From positions 124,001 to 188,000 of the forward strand of contig JAGKQI010000007.1 in NCBI GenBank assembly GCA_018806915.1: 64,000 nucleotides of DNA, read 5' to 3'. Each line of letters begins with the position of its first letter. The first letter of the stretch is position 1. A model generated the notes under the pieces. The model was given only the letters and a program-made list of their open reading frames with translations, was not told where the DNA came from and searched no databases. Made by a program: the position numbers and the translations under genes. The stretch is from Phytophthora colocasiae (Eukaryota > Oomycota > Peronosporomycetes > Peronosporales > Peronosporaceae). Positions 20,801 through 32,763 of this stretch are shown here, one piece after another.

Positions 20801-22115
20801 CTGCGAGCTCGTCATCAGAAAACTCGGAGCCAGGTGAAGTGGTGAACCTGACGGCAGCAACTCAAGCACAGGCCGGAACCACACTTCTGACACTGAGGCC
20901 GTTCATGAACTCCAACAACCTTGGAGAATTCGACCCCAGAGCTACACTCAGGGAACGTGTCCACTGGTGGGAGCGGTTTACGAATATGGCTTCTCAAGGA
21001 GGTTGGTCGACTAAGACGCGCATCCAGGAACTTAAGTTGAAGCTCCCTGTGTCTGCGCGAGACTGGTTTAACCAGCTTCCCAAAAGTGTGTCCCGTGACT
21101 GGAAAGAGCTGTCTTCAGAGTTCAAGAAACGTTATTGCAAAGCTCGGTCATCGTATTCTGAGAGATACTTCACTGTGGCTATGAAAGATTCTGAGACTCC
21201 GCTTGAATTTTTCTACCGACTTAATTCTGCCGCCGGAAAAGCTGACATCGATTTCCGGAAGTCGTCCAAGCGTCTTGAAAAGCATGTACTGCGATTCATC
21301 ACGAAGCTTAAGGATGCACGCCTGAAAACGTCGCTGCAAGGTCAGAGATTTCACGAATTTCAGACTTGGAATATGCGTTGCAGCAAGATGAAGACGTGTG
21401 GCGAACTGGTGACCAAGAGATGACCCCTACCAAGTCTCGAGATTTCCGGGCTGACAATATTCCGCGAGGACAGTTCAAGCCCAAGCGTGTGCATCGGACT
21501 TATGTCGCAAGAGATATGGATTCTGAAGACTATGACTCTGAAAACTCTGAAAATCATAAGGAATCTCTGAAATCCAATCAGGATACCAGAGATCAGACGG
21601 GTGATTCCAGAACTCCAAGTGCGACTTCAGAGTCTACTCGTGATGAAAGTACTGCGCAGGCATCTTCGAACAATTCGAAGGCTCCACCAAGTGCAGATTG
21701 GACGCAGACTCTGACGAATGAGGTATATCGAGTGATGGATAACATGGGATGGCGTCCGCCGCCCCAGTCCCCGTCTGGATCGTCAGGTCAAGGATTCCAC
21801 CAGAGGCGTCATGAGAATAGCGGCTACTGGAACAAGTTCTGTGAAAAATGTCAGCGCTCAGGACACTCAGAGGAAGATTGCTGGAGAGACGTCACGTGTG
21901 ACCGATGTCAGGAGAAGGGACACCCGAGTCGAATGTGTCGGATGCCACCCTGTGAAGTATGTGGAAGAGTGCACCCTGGAAAACCCTGTGAAGATCTGAA
22001 AACTCTGGAAGCACTCAAGCAACTCGCTCGACAAGGCGCACTCAAGGACATGCCGAACCACCTACGGGAGAAACTCCTGGGTGATGAGGCAGACTCTGGG
22101 AAGCCGTTAAACTAA
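17872..22115 (+). pseudogene. gag: Element B gag with three zinc knuckles (one frameshift)
   Basis: The first ATG is 17872 (MATPGSTRGGRRGRGRS). The first 1180 codons run to 21423; the protein then continues in the next frame through 22115, so one shift near 21370 splits it. The N-terminal half is long, acidic and Ser/Glu-rich and unusual for gag. A long coiled coil follows at about 19780-20280. The capsid-like part (FMNSNNLGEFDPRATLRERV, then WFNQLPKS and FKKRYCKARSS) lies at 20895-21350. The end has three Cys/His knuckles: CEKCQRSGHSEEDC, CDRCQEKGHPSRMC and CEVCGRVHPGKPC. Element C has the same organisation. Its length (about 1400 residues) far exceeds ordinary Ty3 gag. Confidence 0.9.
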
Positions 22116-22389
22116 TATGCCCGTCGGATGGGGATCCGAAACGCGCCGGGCATGGCGTTACCCCAGAGTTATGTGTTCTAGTGTGTGTAGGACCAGAGCT
22201 GAGAAAGACTCAAGATAACATTCAACAATGCATGACTACTTTTGCCCAAGACTCGACCATACCTTCTGGAAATTCAGGGAACGAGTTACCTGAGATCGCC
22301 GAAAACACCAACCAGACACCAGACGACACTGTCGTTCAAGTTGAAGGATGGCGAGTGTTACGGCTGGTGGGAGGACAACTACCCTGATC

Positions 22390-25300
22390 GGTCAAAGAGG
22401 GATGTGGTGATGGTGTATGGTGCTGTGAATGACCATCGGACCAAGATTCTCTTGGATACTGGTGCGACCATAAACATTCTGAGTTACGACTTTGCGCGTA
22501 AGCTCGGACTCAGACTTAAGTCGCACAAGAAGACCAAGGTGTCAGGAATGGGTGGTGTTCCAACATATATTGGTGCCAGTGCTGAGATCAAATTGACACT
22601 TGGGCCAAGAGTGGTATATATTGTGGATGTTTGGGTCGCGAATATCGGTGAAGGAATTGACGCGCTTCTGGGAATGGGTTTTATGTTTGCTGCTGGAGTG
22701 AGAATTAGCGCTCGTGAAGGTCTGGTGTCGTTACCGGACGAGGTAGTGGTGATGATGTGTAATTGGGAACCTGGTGATCACATTGGTCGCAACAGGTCGG
22801 TTAGACCAAGCGAGGCTGTCCTTCTGAGTCCGGGCGAGGAGTTCATTGTCCGAATTGACTATGGCCCAACGAACCCCCAGAGGGAAGTCGTGTGGGCCGG
22901 ACGTGGTGATCGCTGGGTTACCCAGCTGATCTATGCGGCTCGATCTTGGCCTGTGGCCGTTCGCGTGGTAAATATCTATGATAAGAACACGTGGGTCAAT
23001 GAACTCTCCGATGTTGCGAGGATCGTGGAATATGGTTTCTTCCCAAGGCATGGACGTTTCGTGCGTCCAGGTTCCGCTGCTTATCGTGACTGGGAAGTTC
23101 TGTTTCTGGAAAGCACCCCGTCACCAGAGACTAAGAAACGTATGAAGAGAGAGGCGGAGTTGGAAGCTCTGATGCCGCAACCCCCGTGTGTAGATCGCCC
23201 AGACTACCCATGGCCGACTGAAATACTGCAACGTCCAAGGTTCGACAACGCTCGAGTGCAGTTCGTGAAACCAGATTCACCACCGACCGTGAAGCGAGTG
23301 CGCTTCGCCCTGGATGCATCCACCCAGACAGAGGATGGTTGCCACAGTGAATCGACGGGAGGTGCGGATATCAGTACAGATACCAGAGATTTGGAAACAT
23401 TCTCTGAAAGTACTTCGCATACAGATCCTGGTTACACGTCTGTTGCTTTCGACGATGATGTCCTTGACTTAAAACCTGAGTGTCTCCTAGATGATCCTCA
23501 GACTCCTGAGTTACCCGCGGATGATTTCGACTTAACGGACGAGTCTTTGGATATTCCCATTCACGGGATGCCTGGAACGCCTATGGAAAAGTTACGAGTG
23601 GAATACGAGCGGTGTATGAACGTTTCGAATGAAGAATTAGACCTGGAGCCAGGTGTATATATGCGAGAAGGTACGGAACTCCTCACTCAATTACGCGACC
23701 AACTGGTCATGTTGCCAGAGTTGGAAGAGTTGACACCAGAGTGCGATATTGATAGCGCCGACGTTGGAGAGCCGGGAAAGACGACTCCAGAAATGGAAAG
23801 GAAATTGCGTGACATTCTGAAACGCCACAAGAAAATATTCCTGGGAGACGGTAATGCGGCGCCCGCACCGGCAAGGGGCGTGGTCTGTGATCTGGATGTG
23901 GGAGATGCCAAACCGGTGGCTCAACGTCCGAGGTCCGTCCCTCCCCATCTCATGTTGAAGGTGTACGAGCTTCTCAAGAAACTTCTGGAGACTGGTTTGA
24001 TCGCGTACTCCAACTCCCCATGGGCATCTCCTATCGTGATCGTTCTAAAGAAGAATGGTGTTGACATAAGTACGTGTATCGACTATCGCATTGTGAATGG
24101 CTTCATTCAACTGTCGCGCTACCCTCTACCTCTTATTGACGATCTCCTAATTGGTTTTGAGGCTGCCATGTGGTTCATGAGCCTGGATATGGCTAGCGGT
24201 TTCTGGGCGATCAGGATGACGGAGCGCGCACGACTGATATCAGCTTTCATTTGCCCGTTTGGGCATTTTCAGTGGGTAAGGATGCCGTTTGGTCTGAAGA
24301 ACGCCCCTCTTGTGTATCAGGCTATGTTAGACAATTGCCTGTGGGGATTCGTGAGACTGTCACCAGAAGAAGAAGCTGAAGTTGATGCGGAGGTTCTGGA
24401 ATTCCTACAACTCCAGCCTCAGGACTCTGAGAAGCATCTTTCAGACTCTGAGAACCATACTCCGATTTCAGAGATGCCAGCACTCACAAGTCAGATGACC
24501 GTCTTTCAGAGGAATATTCCCGTCCCCACATGCATGGGCCCAGTCCTGGGGAGGAGTTCATACATCGACGACATCGCACATGGAGCACCGACTTGGGACC
24601 AATTATGTGACGACTTGAACGCCCTGCATTTCAGACTTCGCTATTGGAACATTTCTGTGAGTTTGCCCAAGAGCGAGTTCGGGAAGTTGTCGATACCGTA
24701 CCTATCCCACGAAATCAGTGCCGAGGGTCTGAGGGCAACACCCAAGATCGTCAAAGGAGTTGAAGAACTGCCATTTCCGTCTACGTTGAAGGGGGTACAG
24801 AGTTTCATGGGAAGCCTCAATTATTACAACAAGTTTATTGAGGATTTACCGGTGATCGCTGCTACTCTCTATGAGCTGACAGACGAGCAGATTCGTGCTG
24901 GACGAGACCTGACTCGTGCGAAAGAGGCATTCGAGATTCTGAAACGCAAGATAGTCTCTACTCCACTACTCAGACATCCAGACCGAACCAGACCGTTTGT
25001 TGTTATTCCGCATGCGAACCCTTGGGCTGCTTCGGCAGTCTTGGGACAAGAATATGAGGGAATAATACACCCGGTCCGGTTCACAGGTCGTGTCCTGAAT
25101 GACGCCGAACTCAGGTATCATATCGCTGAGAAGGAGGTGATTGCGATCCTTAGAGTTTTGGAAAACTTCAGAGCTCTGGTGGAGTCAAGTCCGGTGATTG
25201 TGGTCTATACTAGATACGCTGTTCTGAAATGGCTGCTAACATCGAATTCCACCGACGGCAGAAACGTCAAGTGGGGTCTGAAGTTGTCGCAGTGGCATTT

Positions 25301-26819
25301 GGAGATTCGCCGGATTCAGCGTGATGAAGACGGACTCCCAGCTATACTCGGCGCAGGCATAACTCCTAGGGAGCATCTGGACGAAGTCTCTGAAAATCTG
25401 ATTCCAGTCAAGGGGCGAGTCAAGCCGCCAGTTCCTATCAGTGTGAAAATGTTGGAAGCAGATTATCAGGGTTATGTTCTGAGTTTTGACGGTGCCGCAA
25501 AGACGTCTACTCGTCTGGGAAGCTGTGGGTGTATACTCTGAGAACTCCCGGGGTGGAGTGTTCTGGACGCCCGAGGATTTCCCCTGGCGGATGTCACAGT
25601 GAACGATTCAGAGTACTGTGGCCTGAATTATGGTCTGAAGATGGCGCTCGAGTACGAAATACAGGAGCTGGTGGTTGTAGGAGACTCACGCATCGCGATA
25701 CAGCAGGCTCAGGGATTGATCAACTGCAATCAGCCTAACTTGCAACGGAGGTTGGCCGAATTTGAGACTCTGAAAACCAAGTTTCAGACTCTGAAGTTGG
25801 TGCATGTGAAGCGCGAGTTCAACCAAGCGGCGGATTACCTGACCTCGAAGACTTTGACCCTTGGGGAAGCGTGGCGAGTACAAGATGAGGATGAACTTAT
25901 GCACCTGCAGCTGGTATCCAAAGTTCATGAGAAACTGATGAAACCTCGCTCAGTCCCGAACATGGAAGTTCAAGAGTCAAAGATACCAGACTCTGAAAAT
26001 CATAATGCGTCACCAGAATCTGAGGATGCTTCTGGTCCGGAATCCGCACCCCTGCCTCGATCAGTTAGAATATTGGTTGCCGTAACCCGTGCCCAAGCTC
26101 CGCTTGATGCTAATCCGCCTGAGGACGATGACGAACGAGAACCTTTGGGGCCTTTGGAGTTCCAGGCAGAACGCTGGCGACGGATTAAGGCGCATCAGAG
26201 CCAGGACCCGCACTTGGTTGAGCTCATGAAGTTTCTGAAGGGCGACGTGGGAGATTTACCACGACCCCGAGTCAGGAAGCTTGCCAGAGTTGCTGAGGAC
26301 TTCGTTCTGGATTCTAGAGATGTACTTTATCGTCTGAGTCGCGCTACTCGAGAGCGGCCCCGGGACAATGTTGACGAACTCAGACTGGTGGTTCCCAGAG
26401 ACTTGTATCCAGACTTGTTGCACTATGCTCATGAAGATTACCAAGGTGGACATCAGGGAATTAGGAGAACCTTTGAGAAGCTGAGTTCGGAGTTTTACTG
26501 GCTGGGTATGTATGCTGATGTGGAGAGATTTGGGAAGGAATGTGTGGACTGTGCCAGTGGCAAGGGGCGACCCCCAAATCCTGGACCGTCCCCTGGAAAT
26601 ATTGAGCCCAGCCGGCCGTTTGAAGTGGTGTCTATGGATTTTGTGACCCACATGCCGAAATCAGCACGTGGAAACACATTTCTCTTGCTGTTCCAGGATA
26701 TGTATTCAGGATACGTGATGTGCAAGCCAATGAGTGTCACCACTGCTCAGGATGTAGCAGAGGCTTATGAGGAACGCGTTTTCAGAAACTTTGGAGCTAG
26801 TTATTCTGATTCGTCATGA
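22390..26819 (+). pseudogene. pol: Element B pol: protease, RT, dead RNase H, second RNase H, integrase start
   Basis: Polyprotein that copies and integrates the element. Protease LLDTGAT lies at about 22450, with LLGMGFM near 22665. RT starts near 23960: LKKNGVDISTCIDYR, DMASGFWAIR, PFGLKNAPLVYQ and YIDD at 24561-24572. Between PLVYQ and YIDD lies an extra stretch of about 75 residues. The first RNase H (about 24980-25340) reads PHANPWAAS and VYTRYAVLKW where active enzymes have Asp. A second RNase H follows with SFDGAAKTS, NDSEYCG, VGDSRIAIQ and NQAADYL (25480-25850). A TGA at 25539-25541 replaces a Trp codon conserved in C. Integrase has HEDYQGGHQG, CVDC and SMDFVTHMP. The frame breaks near 26805. 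Confidence 0.95.
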
Positions 26820-27288
26820 TCAAGATCCTCGGTTCATAAGTGAGGTGTTCAGGTGTTTCAGGGAGCTTTTGGGTAGCAGACAACGAGCTACTCTAGGATA
26901 CCGGCCTCATGCCAACGGTCAGCAGGAGCGATCAGTACAGACTGTGGTGCGCGCGATTAAGGCATATATCTCTGAGGCTGATCAGAGTGATTGGGACGAT
27001 CATGCTAAACGTCTAATGTTGCGACGCCGTATGGCTCTACATCCCTAAGGTACAAACAGGATTAAGCAGGAAACTGGCGCACATGTGGCATGAACCCTTC
27101 AGGATCGAGGAGATGCTGGATGATTTCAGAGTGCGACTCAAGGTTGAAGATACCGGCTATCGCGTAAACCCCTGGGTGCACGTGAGCCGCCTGAAGCCCA
27201 GAGCCTTGTTTCCCAGACGACCAACGGCAGAGCTTCAGATCCCAGAAGATGATGACTTTGACGCCGCCCTGTTACCAGAAGATAGTTA
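26805..27288 (+). pseudogene. Element B integrase C-terminal part, internally deleted
   Basis: It continues the integrase in shifted frames: RHDQDPRFIS (second catalytic Asp) and QQERSVQTVV (catalytic Glu). Immediately after DDHAKRLM about 350 bp present in element C is missing, and the sequence resumes at VWLYIPKVQTGLSRKLAH and GYRVNPWVHVSRLKP. The deletion removes the end of the core and the linker. Confidence 0.88.
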
Positions 27289-27299
27289 AGAACATGATA

Positions 27300-27534
27300 C
27301 TGAAAAGACGAGTATGAAGTGGAGAAGATTCTGGATACCCGCTGGGGCAAGCGTACCAGAACGTCTAAACGCCTGCGCGAATATCTGATTAAGTGGAAAG
27401 ATTACAATGAAACTGAGTGGTTACCGTTATCGAAGTTGAACTGTGGAGCATTACTTTACGAATTCAACCAGAGTGCACGAGCACAAGCCCGTTTTCAGGC
27501 GATGCAGGCTGGCGACGATCACCTCAGAGTCTAA
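27300..27534 (+). pseudogene. Element B chromodomain
   Basis: KTRTSKRLREYLIKWKDYNETEWLP-type chromodomain at the integrase C-terminus (YEVEKIL, then YLIKWKDY and EWLPLSKL), followed by NCGALLYEFNQSA and RFQAMQAGDDH. Such domains steer integration to modified histones in chromoviruses. It lies one frame away from the preceding segment; TAA at 27286-27288 separates them. It ends at 27534. Confidence 0.88.
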
Positions 27535-27920
27535 CGACTCTGAAAAACACATCTGGAAGTCTGATATCTGAAGGATTTCAGACATTGACTTTCAGAGTGT
27601 GGTAGTCTGAGTGCGTGTTTTCAGAGACCTATTTCTGAAATTCGTGCGTTTGGACATGTGATCGACCATGTTACTGCTTATATAAAAATGACTGTGTGAA
27701 TGTGAACGTGGATGTGAATTTGTGAAGGATTAAGTGCTGAAGGATATGAGGTTATGGACAATGAGATGAGGAGAAGAAACGTGATTAAGTGGAATGATAT
27801 TGAAAGATTAAGGGATTAGGAAGCTACACTGAGGCCAGGGGTTTACGTCACAAATGCAGACAACTATTTGGATTCTCGAAATGCAGCCTTCCCGTGGCCA
27901 CCATGGTGGACACCTGAGCT
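27535..27920. other. Spacer between pol and the opposite-strand gene of B
   Basis: 386 bp with no recognisable coding sequence. It is AT-richer, with TCTGAA motifs and a GTGAA/GGATTAAG-rich run. Both convergent genes end at its edges, so it should hold both transcript ends. No clear terminator signal is visible. Confidence 0.5.
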
Positions 27921-30900
27921 TCAGTAGCGAAGGGAGATCGGGTTCTCGGAACGCTCCGTAGGTGTCAAATGATCCTTCTTGACGTCAGCGGGGACGTACT
28001 GGAGCCACTCTTCGTCCACATTCACCGTGGCCCATTGCATCCGAGCAGGCTCAATCGCATCCAAGTCACCCAGTTGCGTCTCTAGACTCAGACACTTGGG
28101 ACCCCCCAGCTCTGCGACTCTGGGATCTTGCCAGATCCAAGGGCAGGACTTGTCTGGGACAACCCAGATACCAGGCTCTGAAAGCAACGACTCTGGGAAA
28201 TCTTTGTGCTCCAGGACCTTTCGGATGAGGGCTGTGTTGACGAATCATGGCGGCTCGACGCATGGACCGGTACTTGTGAAGCTCCGCAGACTTGTCGTCA
28301 GCCTCAACGTCCATGGTCACCCAATGCGTTCGCTCCCAGAAGGCTTGAGCGTGCTTCTTCATGCTGCGCACAATGTCTTCTACGTCAGCCAACACCATGG
28401 GTCCCAGTTCGTCCCGCTTGTGGAAGTAAAATTCTGAGAATCTGTTGTCGAACATGACTTCCCAAGGGGCGCGCTTCTTGCGGATGACCGCACAGTACCG
28501 CTCAGAGTCCCAGCGCTTCTTGAGGATGGCACATGAGTGCTTGTGTACCTCGTAGTCTGGGGAACCCAATGTCTTGCCCGTGGTGGTCCTAGTGGAGCTC
28601 ACTCGTTGTACTCTGATGCCATAGTACAACCAGGAGGATGCCTCACAGTCTGGTGTTTCCACCACCTGGAGCTCCTTGACCGCCAGAGAGTTATAAGGCT
28701 TGGACACCAGACTACGTGCCTTCCCAGAAGAACTTTTGGACTTCGATCCACTTCCACTGGTGGACTTCGGACGGGACTTGGGACTGGTGTGGGCTTTTAT
28801 GGATGCCAGACTCCTCTTGGACTTCTTGATGGGGATGATAGGCCCATCATCAGAGTCTGAGTCGGCATCAGAGTCTCGGGGACGCTTGGAACCAGGACGT
28901 GGGTGGTCATCGGACTTCTTGTCTCCAGACTTCTTGATCCCGGACTTCTTGTCTCCAGACTTCTCGCTCCCAGACTTCTTATCTTGAGACTTCTTGTCTT
29001 CAGACTTGTCGCTCTCGGAACCGCTGTCGTCAGACGCACCGTCATCTGAGCTCCCGTCGTCATCTTCGTCTCCAGATTCGACCACACCAGAATCCTTGTA
29101 ATCCGGATCGCCCTTGGGGTCATCGGCAGTGGACTCAACATCACTCTCCGGGTAATTCACGTGACCATCCAGGTCACCCCAGGCCGCAGGCTCAGTACCA
29201 GCCGAGATGTGACGATCCACCACCTCATCAGCCATCTGGTAGTAGACCTCAGGGACATACTTAGCCCAAGGAGTGGAATCCAGACGACGAGAAAACACCA
29301 GACTCACCAACATCTGGACGAGAACCGGACTGCTGAAGAGGCTGTGAGCTTCTTTGTCCGACGCTAACCACTCCATGGCCTTATCGTACTTGATCCCAGA
29401 TAGCAGAGCTTGGCGGAGGTCAGGGCGGACTTCTTTCCAGACCACGTCACCAGGGAGCCTCTTGTGCACTTCAGACTTTGCCACCTTGGAACCTGCATTC
29501 GCCGAAAGCACCGAGTCTTCGACAGGCTTGTTTCCGGAAGGACGACGTTGCAAATTCTTGAGGTCCCACTTGAACGGCCGCTTAGGAGATGACTTCAGAA
29601 CCTGGGGCTTCGGTGGGTATGACAGATACCGTGGACTCTCACTCTTGGACTCCGAGGCCCCAGCACTTGGACGGGTGATATCCAGAACTCTGGTATCCTT
29701 CGCAGCTTTCTCGGCAGCCTGACGAGCTCGCTCTTCAGAGAGCCGTTTCTTGAAATCAGGAACGGGCTTCTTTCGCGCGTCCAAGGCTGTCACACTGATG
29801 ATCGTCGTCCAGTTATCAGGGACGACAGTGTCCTCTTGAAAAGACACCAGAAGGTCATGAAGCCGATCCCAATTAGAGATTTCAGAGTTCTCTTGTAAGA
29901 ACTCTGAGAATCCCCATGGATCTGTGGGCTTGACTTCAGGGCACGCCTTCAGAATCGAGACCTGCGCCTGAAGATCAGCGACTTGGGACTTCAGAGCTGC
30001 CTTGTCCGACTTCAGAGCTTCCACTTGGTCCTGGTAGTGAGCCTTGAGATCCTGAATCTCCGAAGCCATGCGTTCTTCTACCACACCGGCGTCTTGCTGG
30101 GCACACTTAAGCTCGTGCTTCCAGTATTGACAGTGCTTTACCCACTCGCGCTTGATCTCTTCGCACTCAGACCGGACCGCCGCTGCATCAATTATCAATC
30201 AAAGCGACGCCGTTCTGAGAACCAACGCGTTCTCGGAGGCGACGGTGAGCCGCAGCCATGAGTTTTAGACATCCCGCTGTCCGGAAGACTCTCTCCGCAA
30301 GTCGAGTAGGGGGAAGATGAGACAGCAGAGAAGCCAGCTCCCGACGAACCTCAACTGACGAAGTCACAGAATCCAGGACACGCGCATTTGGGGCCTGAGC
30401 ATGAGGAGATACGACTTCGGCAGGATCGAAACTTGGGATCACGCGTTCCAACTCTTGAAGATCATCGTCGGTAAATGCCTCATACCCCACAAGCACACAA
30501 GGGCCACCGTAAGCGTTTGCGATGTGACGCCCCCTTCTGAAATCCTCGGCTCGGGCGGGTGTGCTCACCAGAAAAGCGCGTCCTTCCGGTTCAATGTGGG
30601 GAGCAATGTAGTTCTGTGGAATATCAGAGTCCCCCAATGTCGTGACTGGAACTCCCGCACTCGTCACCAGACCTTGGGTGAACAAGCGATCGACCTCTTC
30701 GGTGGATAAGAGTCTCGGAGCGCCGAAAGTCCGTGACCTGAAGACCCCAGGAGTGTCCTCAGTGAACTCAGGATTGGGACCACTCGGTGCATTCGCCAGG
30801 GAAGAATCTCTAGAACCGGCCGAGTCCATGCCATCACCAGGGAGATTCTTAACCGAACCATCGACCCGTGGGCTTTTAGGCTGGGATGTGAGGGCTGGGG

Positions 30901-31054
30901 CGCTCGAGCTGCCACCTGGCGATGTGGCTGAACCAACATCTCCACCCTGCACTATCCTGGCAGTTGCCGAAGCAGGACAAGTGCCTGTGGCGTCGCCTGC
31001 CACCCCACTTACTGGGGCGTTTGAGCTCAGGGAAGTGTTTGTTTCCTCAGTCAT
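27921..31054 (-). pseudogene. Element B antisense gene: coiled-coil nuclear-type protein of unknown function
   Basis: A long gene on the strand opposite to gag-pol, convergent with the chromodomain end. It is read from ATG 31054 (MTEETNTSLSSNAPVSG) to 27921. Frameshifts near 30195 and 28240 break it into three overlapping frames (31054-30188, 30198-28066, 28187-27921); joined it would be about 1000 residues. The order is a Ser/Gly/Pro-rich start; a conserved block FRRGRHIANAYGG and ERVIPSFDP; a coiled coil (about 30180-29960); W-containing block NWDRLHDLLVSF; WKEVRPDLRQALLSGIKY; an acidic then basic stretch (DEDDDGSSDDGASDD, KKSKRS); and a C-terminal domain with SWLYYGIRV, EFYFHKRDEL, FWERTHWVTMD and EPGIWVVPDKSC. 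Every block aligns with the antisense gene of element C. There is no signal peptide or membrane segment. I do not recognise it. Confidence 0.85.
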
Positions 31055-31281
31055 GAGCGAAAGGACGGAGGTTTGAAAATGATCGCCTGTTAGGCGAGTC
31101 AAGTTCAAATTTCTGAGTCTGAGAGAATCAGATTATGCGACGGGACACCAGAGACTCTGAAAACCAGGCAACTGGCAAAGAGTTGCAGCTACGCTACGCT
31201 CTGAAAACCGTCTATCAGAATGTTTGATGGGCCTGGCCATGATACACAGCTTGGAGAAAGTTCCGCACTGATGGATCGTGA

Positions 31282-31295
31282 CCAGGAGGGGCGGT
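31282..31295 (+). promoter_or_regulatory. Polypurine tract of element B
   Basis: AGGAGGGGCGGT lies directly before the 3' LTR start (31296) and would prime plus-strand synthesis. Element C has a comparable GAGAGGGACGGT next to its 3' LTR. Confidence 0.8.
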
Positions 31296-32763
31296 TGACA
31301 TGATGTTGATTCCGATTTTCGAGCGACAGGTGGATATTACGTTACGATGTGATTGGTTATACTATGGTTTATAAGCGAAAGGGACTTTGGGACGCGGCGC
31401 ACCCGTGCGACATCTGTGGAAGATTGTGGATAAACCTTCGCCTGACTGTAAAGGGGCCCAAAGGACCAGAAGTGTACTTCAGAGTGTGCACAACTCTGAA
31501 GGTCAACTACACTCTGTCTGGTCACCGGACTTTCCCCGACGATGAGTGCCTAAGTTCTGGCGGAAAGTCTCTCAGAAGAACGTATCTCTGAGAGACCTCA
31601 TCCCGTTACCGTCCAGCGCGACGATGGATGGTTCAAGGATTCACAATATATACCCGCAGAGACCAAGTATCGCGCGCCGGACGCCGCGCACCCGCGCAAC
31701 CCTCAAGATCTTCGTGTACGTTGAAGCATTAGTGCTCCGTACTCTGGTTTCTTACTCAAAACTCTGGTATCTCTAACTCTGAGTGACCAAGACTCTGAAA
31801 AGCAAGTGATATCAGACTCTGAAAACCAGGATACCAGACTGTGAAACCACCGAAGATCCAAGACCATACTGAAACCAAGTGAACCCAAGTTCAAGTCACG
31901 CATTTAAGTGATTACTGACCTGCACATCCCCCATAATGACGTCTCTACCTGTCAACCCATCGAGATCGGCTGCACAGACTGCATACTGAGACCAAGTCAA
32001 AGTACCAGATGTATACAAAGACCAAGAGTACCTGAGATATGAAGACTGACTGCATAAAGGACGCAAAAGACGACAAGAAGGAGAGAGTTACCAGAGATAT
32101 ATGATAGTTATGAGGAAGATAAACGATAAACAGAGTTCAATTTGCTTGCTACTGCACAAGTCCGCTTGAGAGGTATTCAAGCCACTGCGTCATCACGTAT
32201 ATGGGTCGTGTGATCTCCACCAAATTCAATCCCCTTAGGTGGAGATCAGGTAACGTAGAGACCTGAAAGGACCCGGCCTATTCCATATCCTAGTTGGGTC
32301 GTTTGTTTTTTCTCTAGCCGTAGCCCATTTCATATTGATCGTTTGGACAGGCTCTGGAAACTAGACAGTCGTTTTCAGAGTGCAAGGTAGACTGTTATAT
32401 ATAGCCGATTGTATTGGTTTATATTTTCCCTCTATACTAGAGGGTGGTGCGCGAACGTAAAGGGATACCAGACAGACCAGGTGTCTGGTAGCAAGTCCCT
32501 AGTTGACCTGGAGTGTTAGCCCACCGTTCAAGGGCCTAGAAAGAATAAGAACGGCTGTATATATTTGTATATTTTCGAACTCTGTGTATTGGTTGGTTAT
32601 CTCTGAAAGTCAGGCATCTCGGTTCTGGATTTGTGATATTCAGACACCGATTTTCAGACTTTCTCTGGTATATTAACCTCTTTTCGACCGCCGACTTCCT
32701 GGAAACCATCTTGGTTCCCAGAGATTCCGACTCCCGAACGCTCCTGGAAGGATTTCCTAAATA
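31296..32763 (+). repeat. 3' LTR of element B, first part
   Basis: Matches 16092-17567 of the 5' LTR. It is interrupted at 32763 by element C after the sequence TTTCCTAAATA, and the rest is at 49250-49476. Confidence 0.94.

Noticed and set aside
28900..29000. CRISPR-like short repeats (GACTTCTTG... units)
   Set aside because: These encode the SGDKKSG-type low-complexity repeat of the B antisense protein; spacing is irregular and the genome is eukaryotic.
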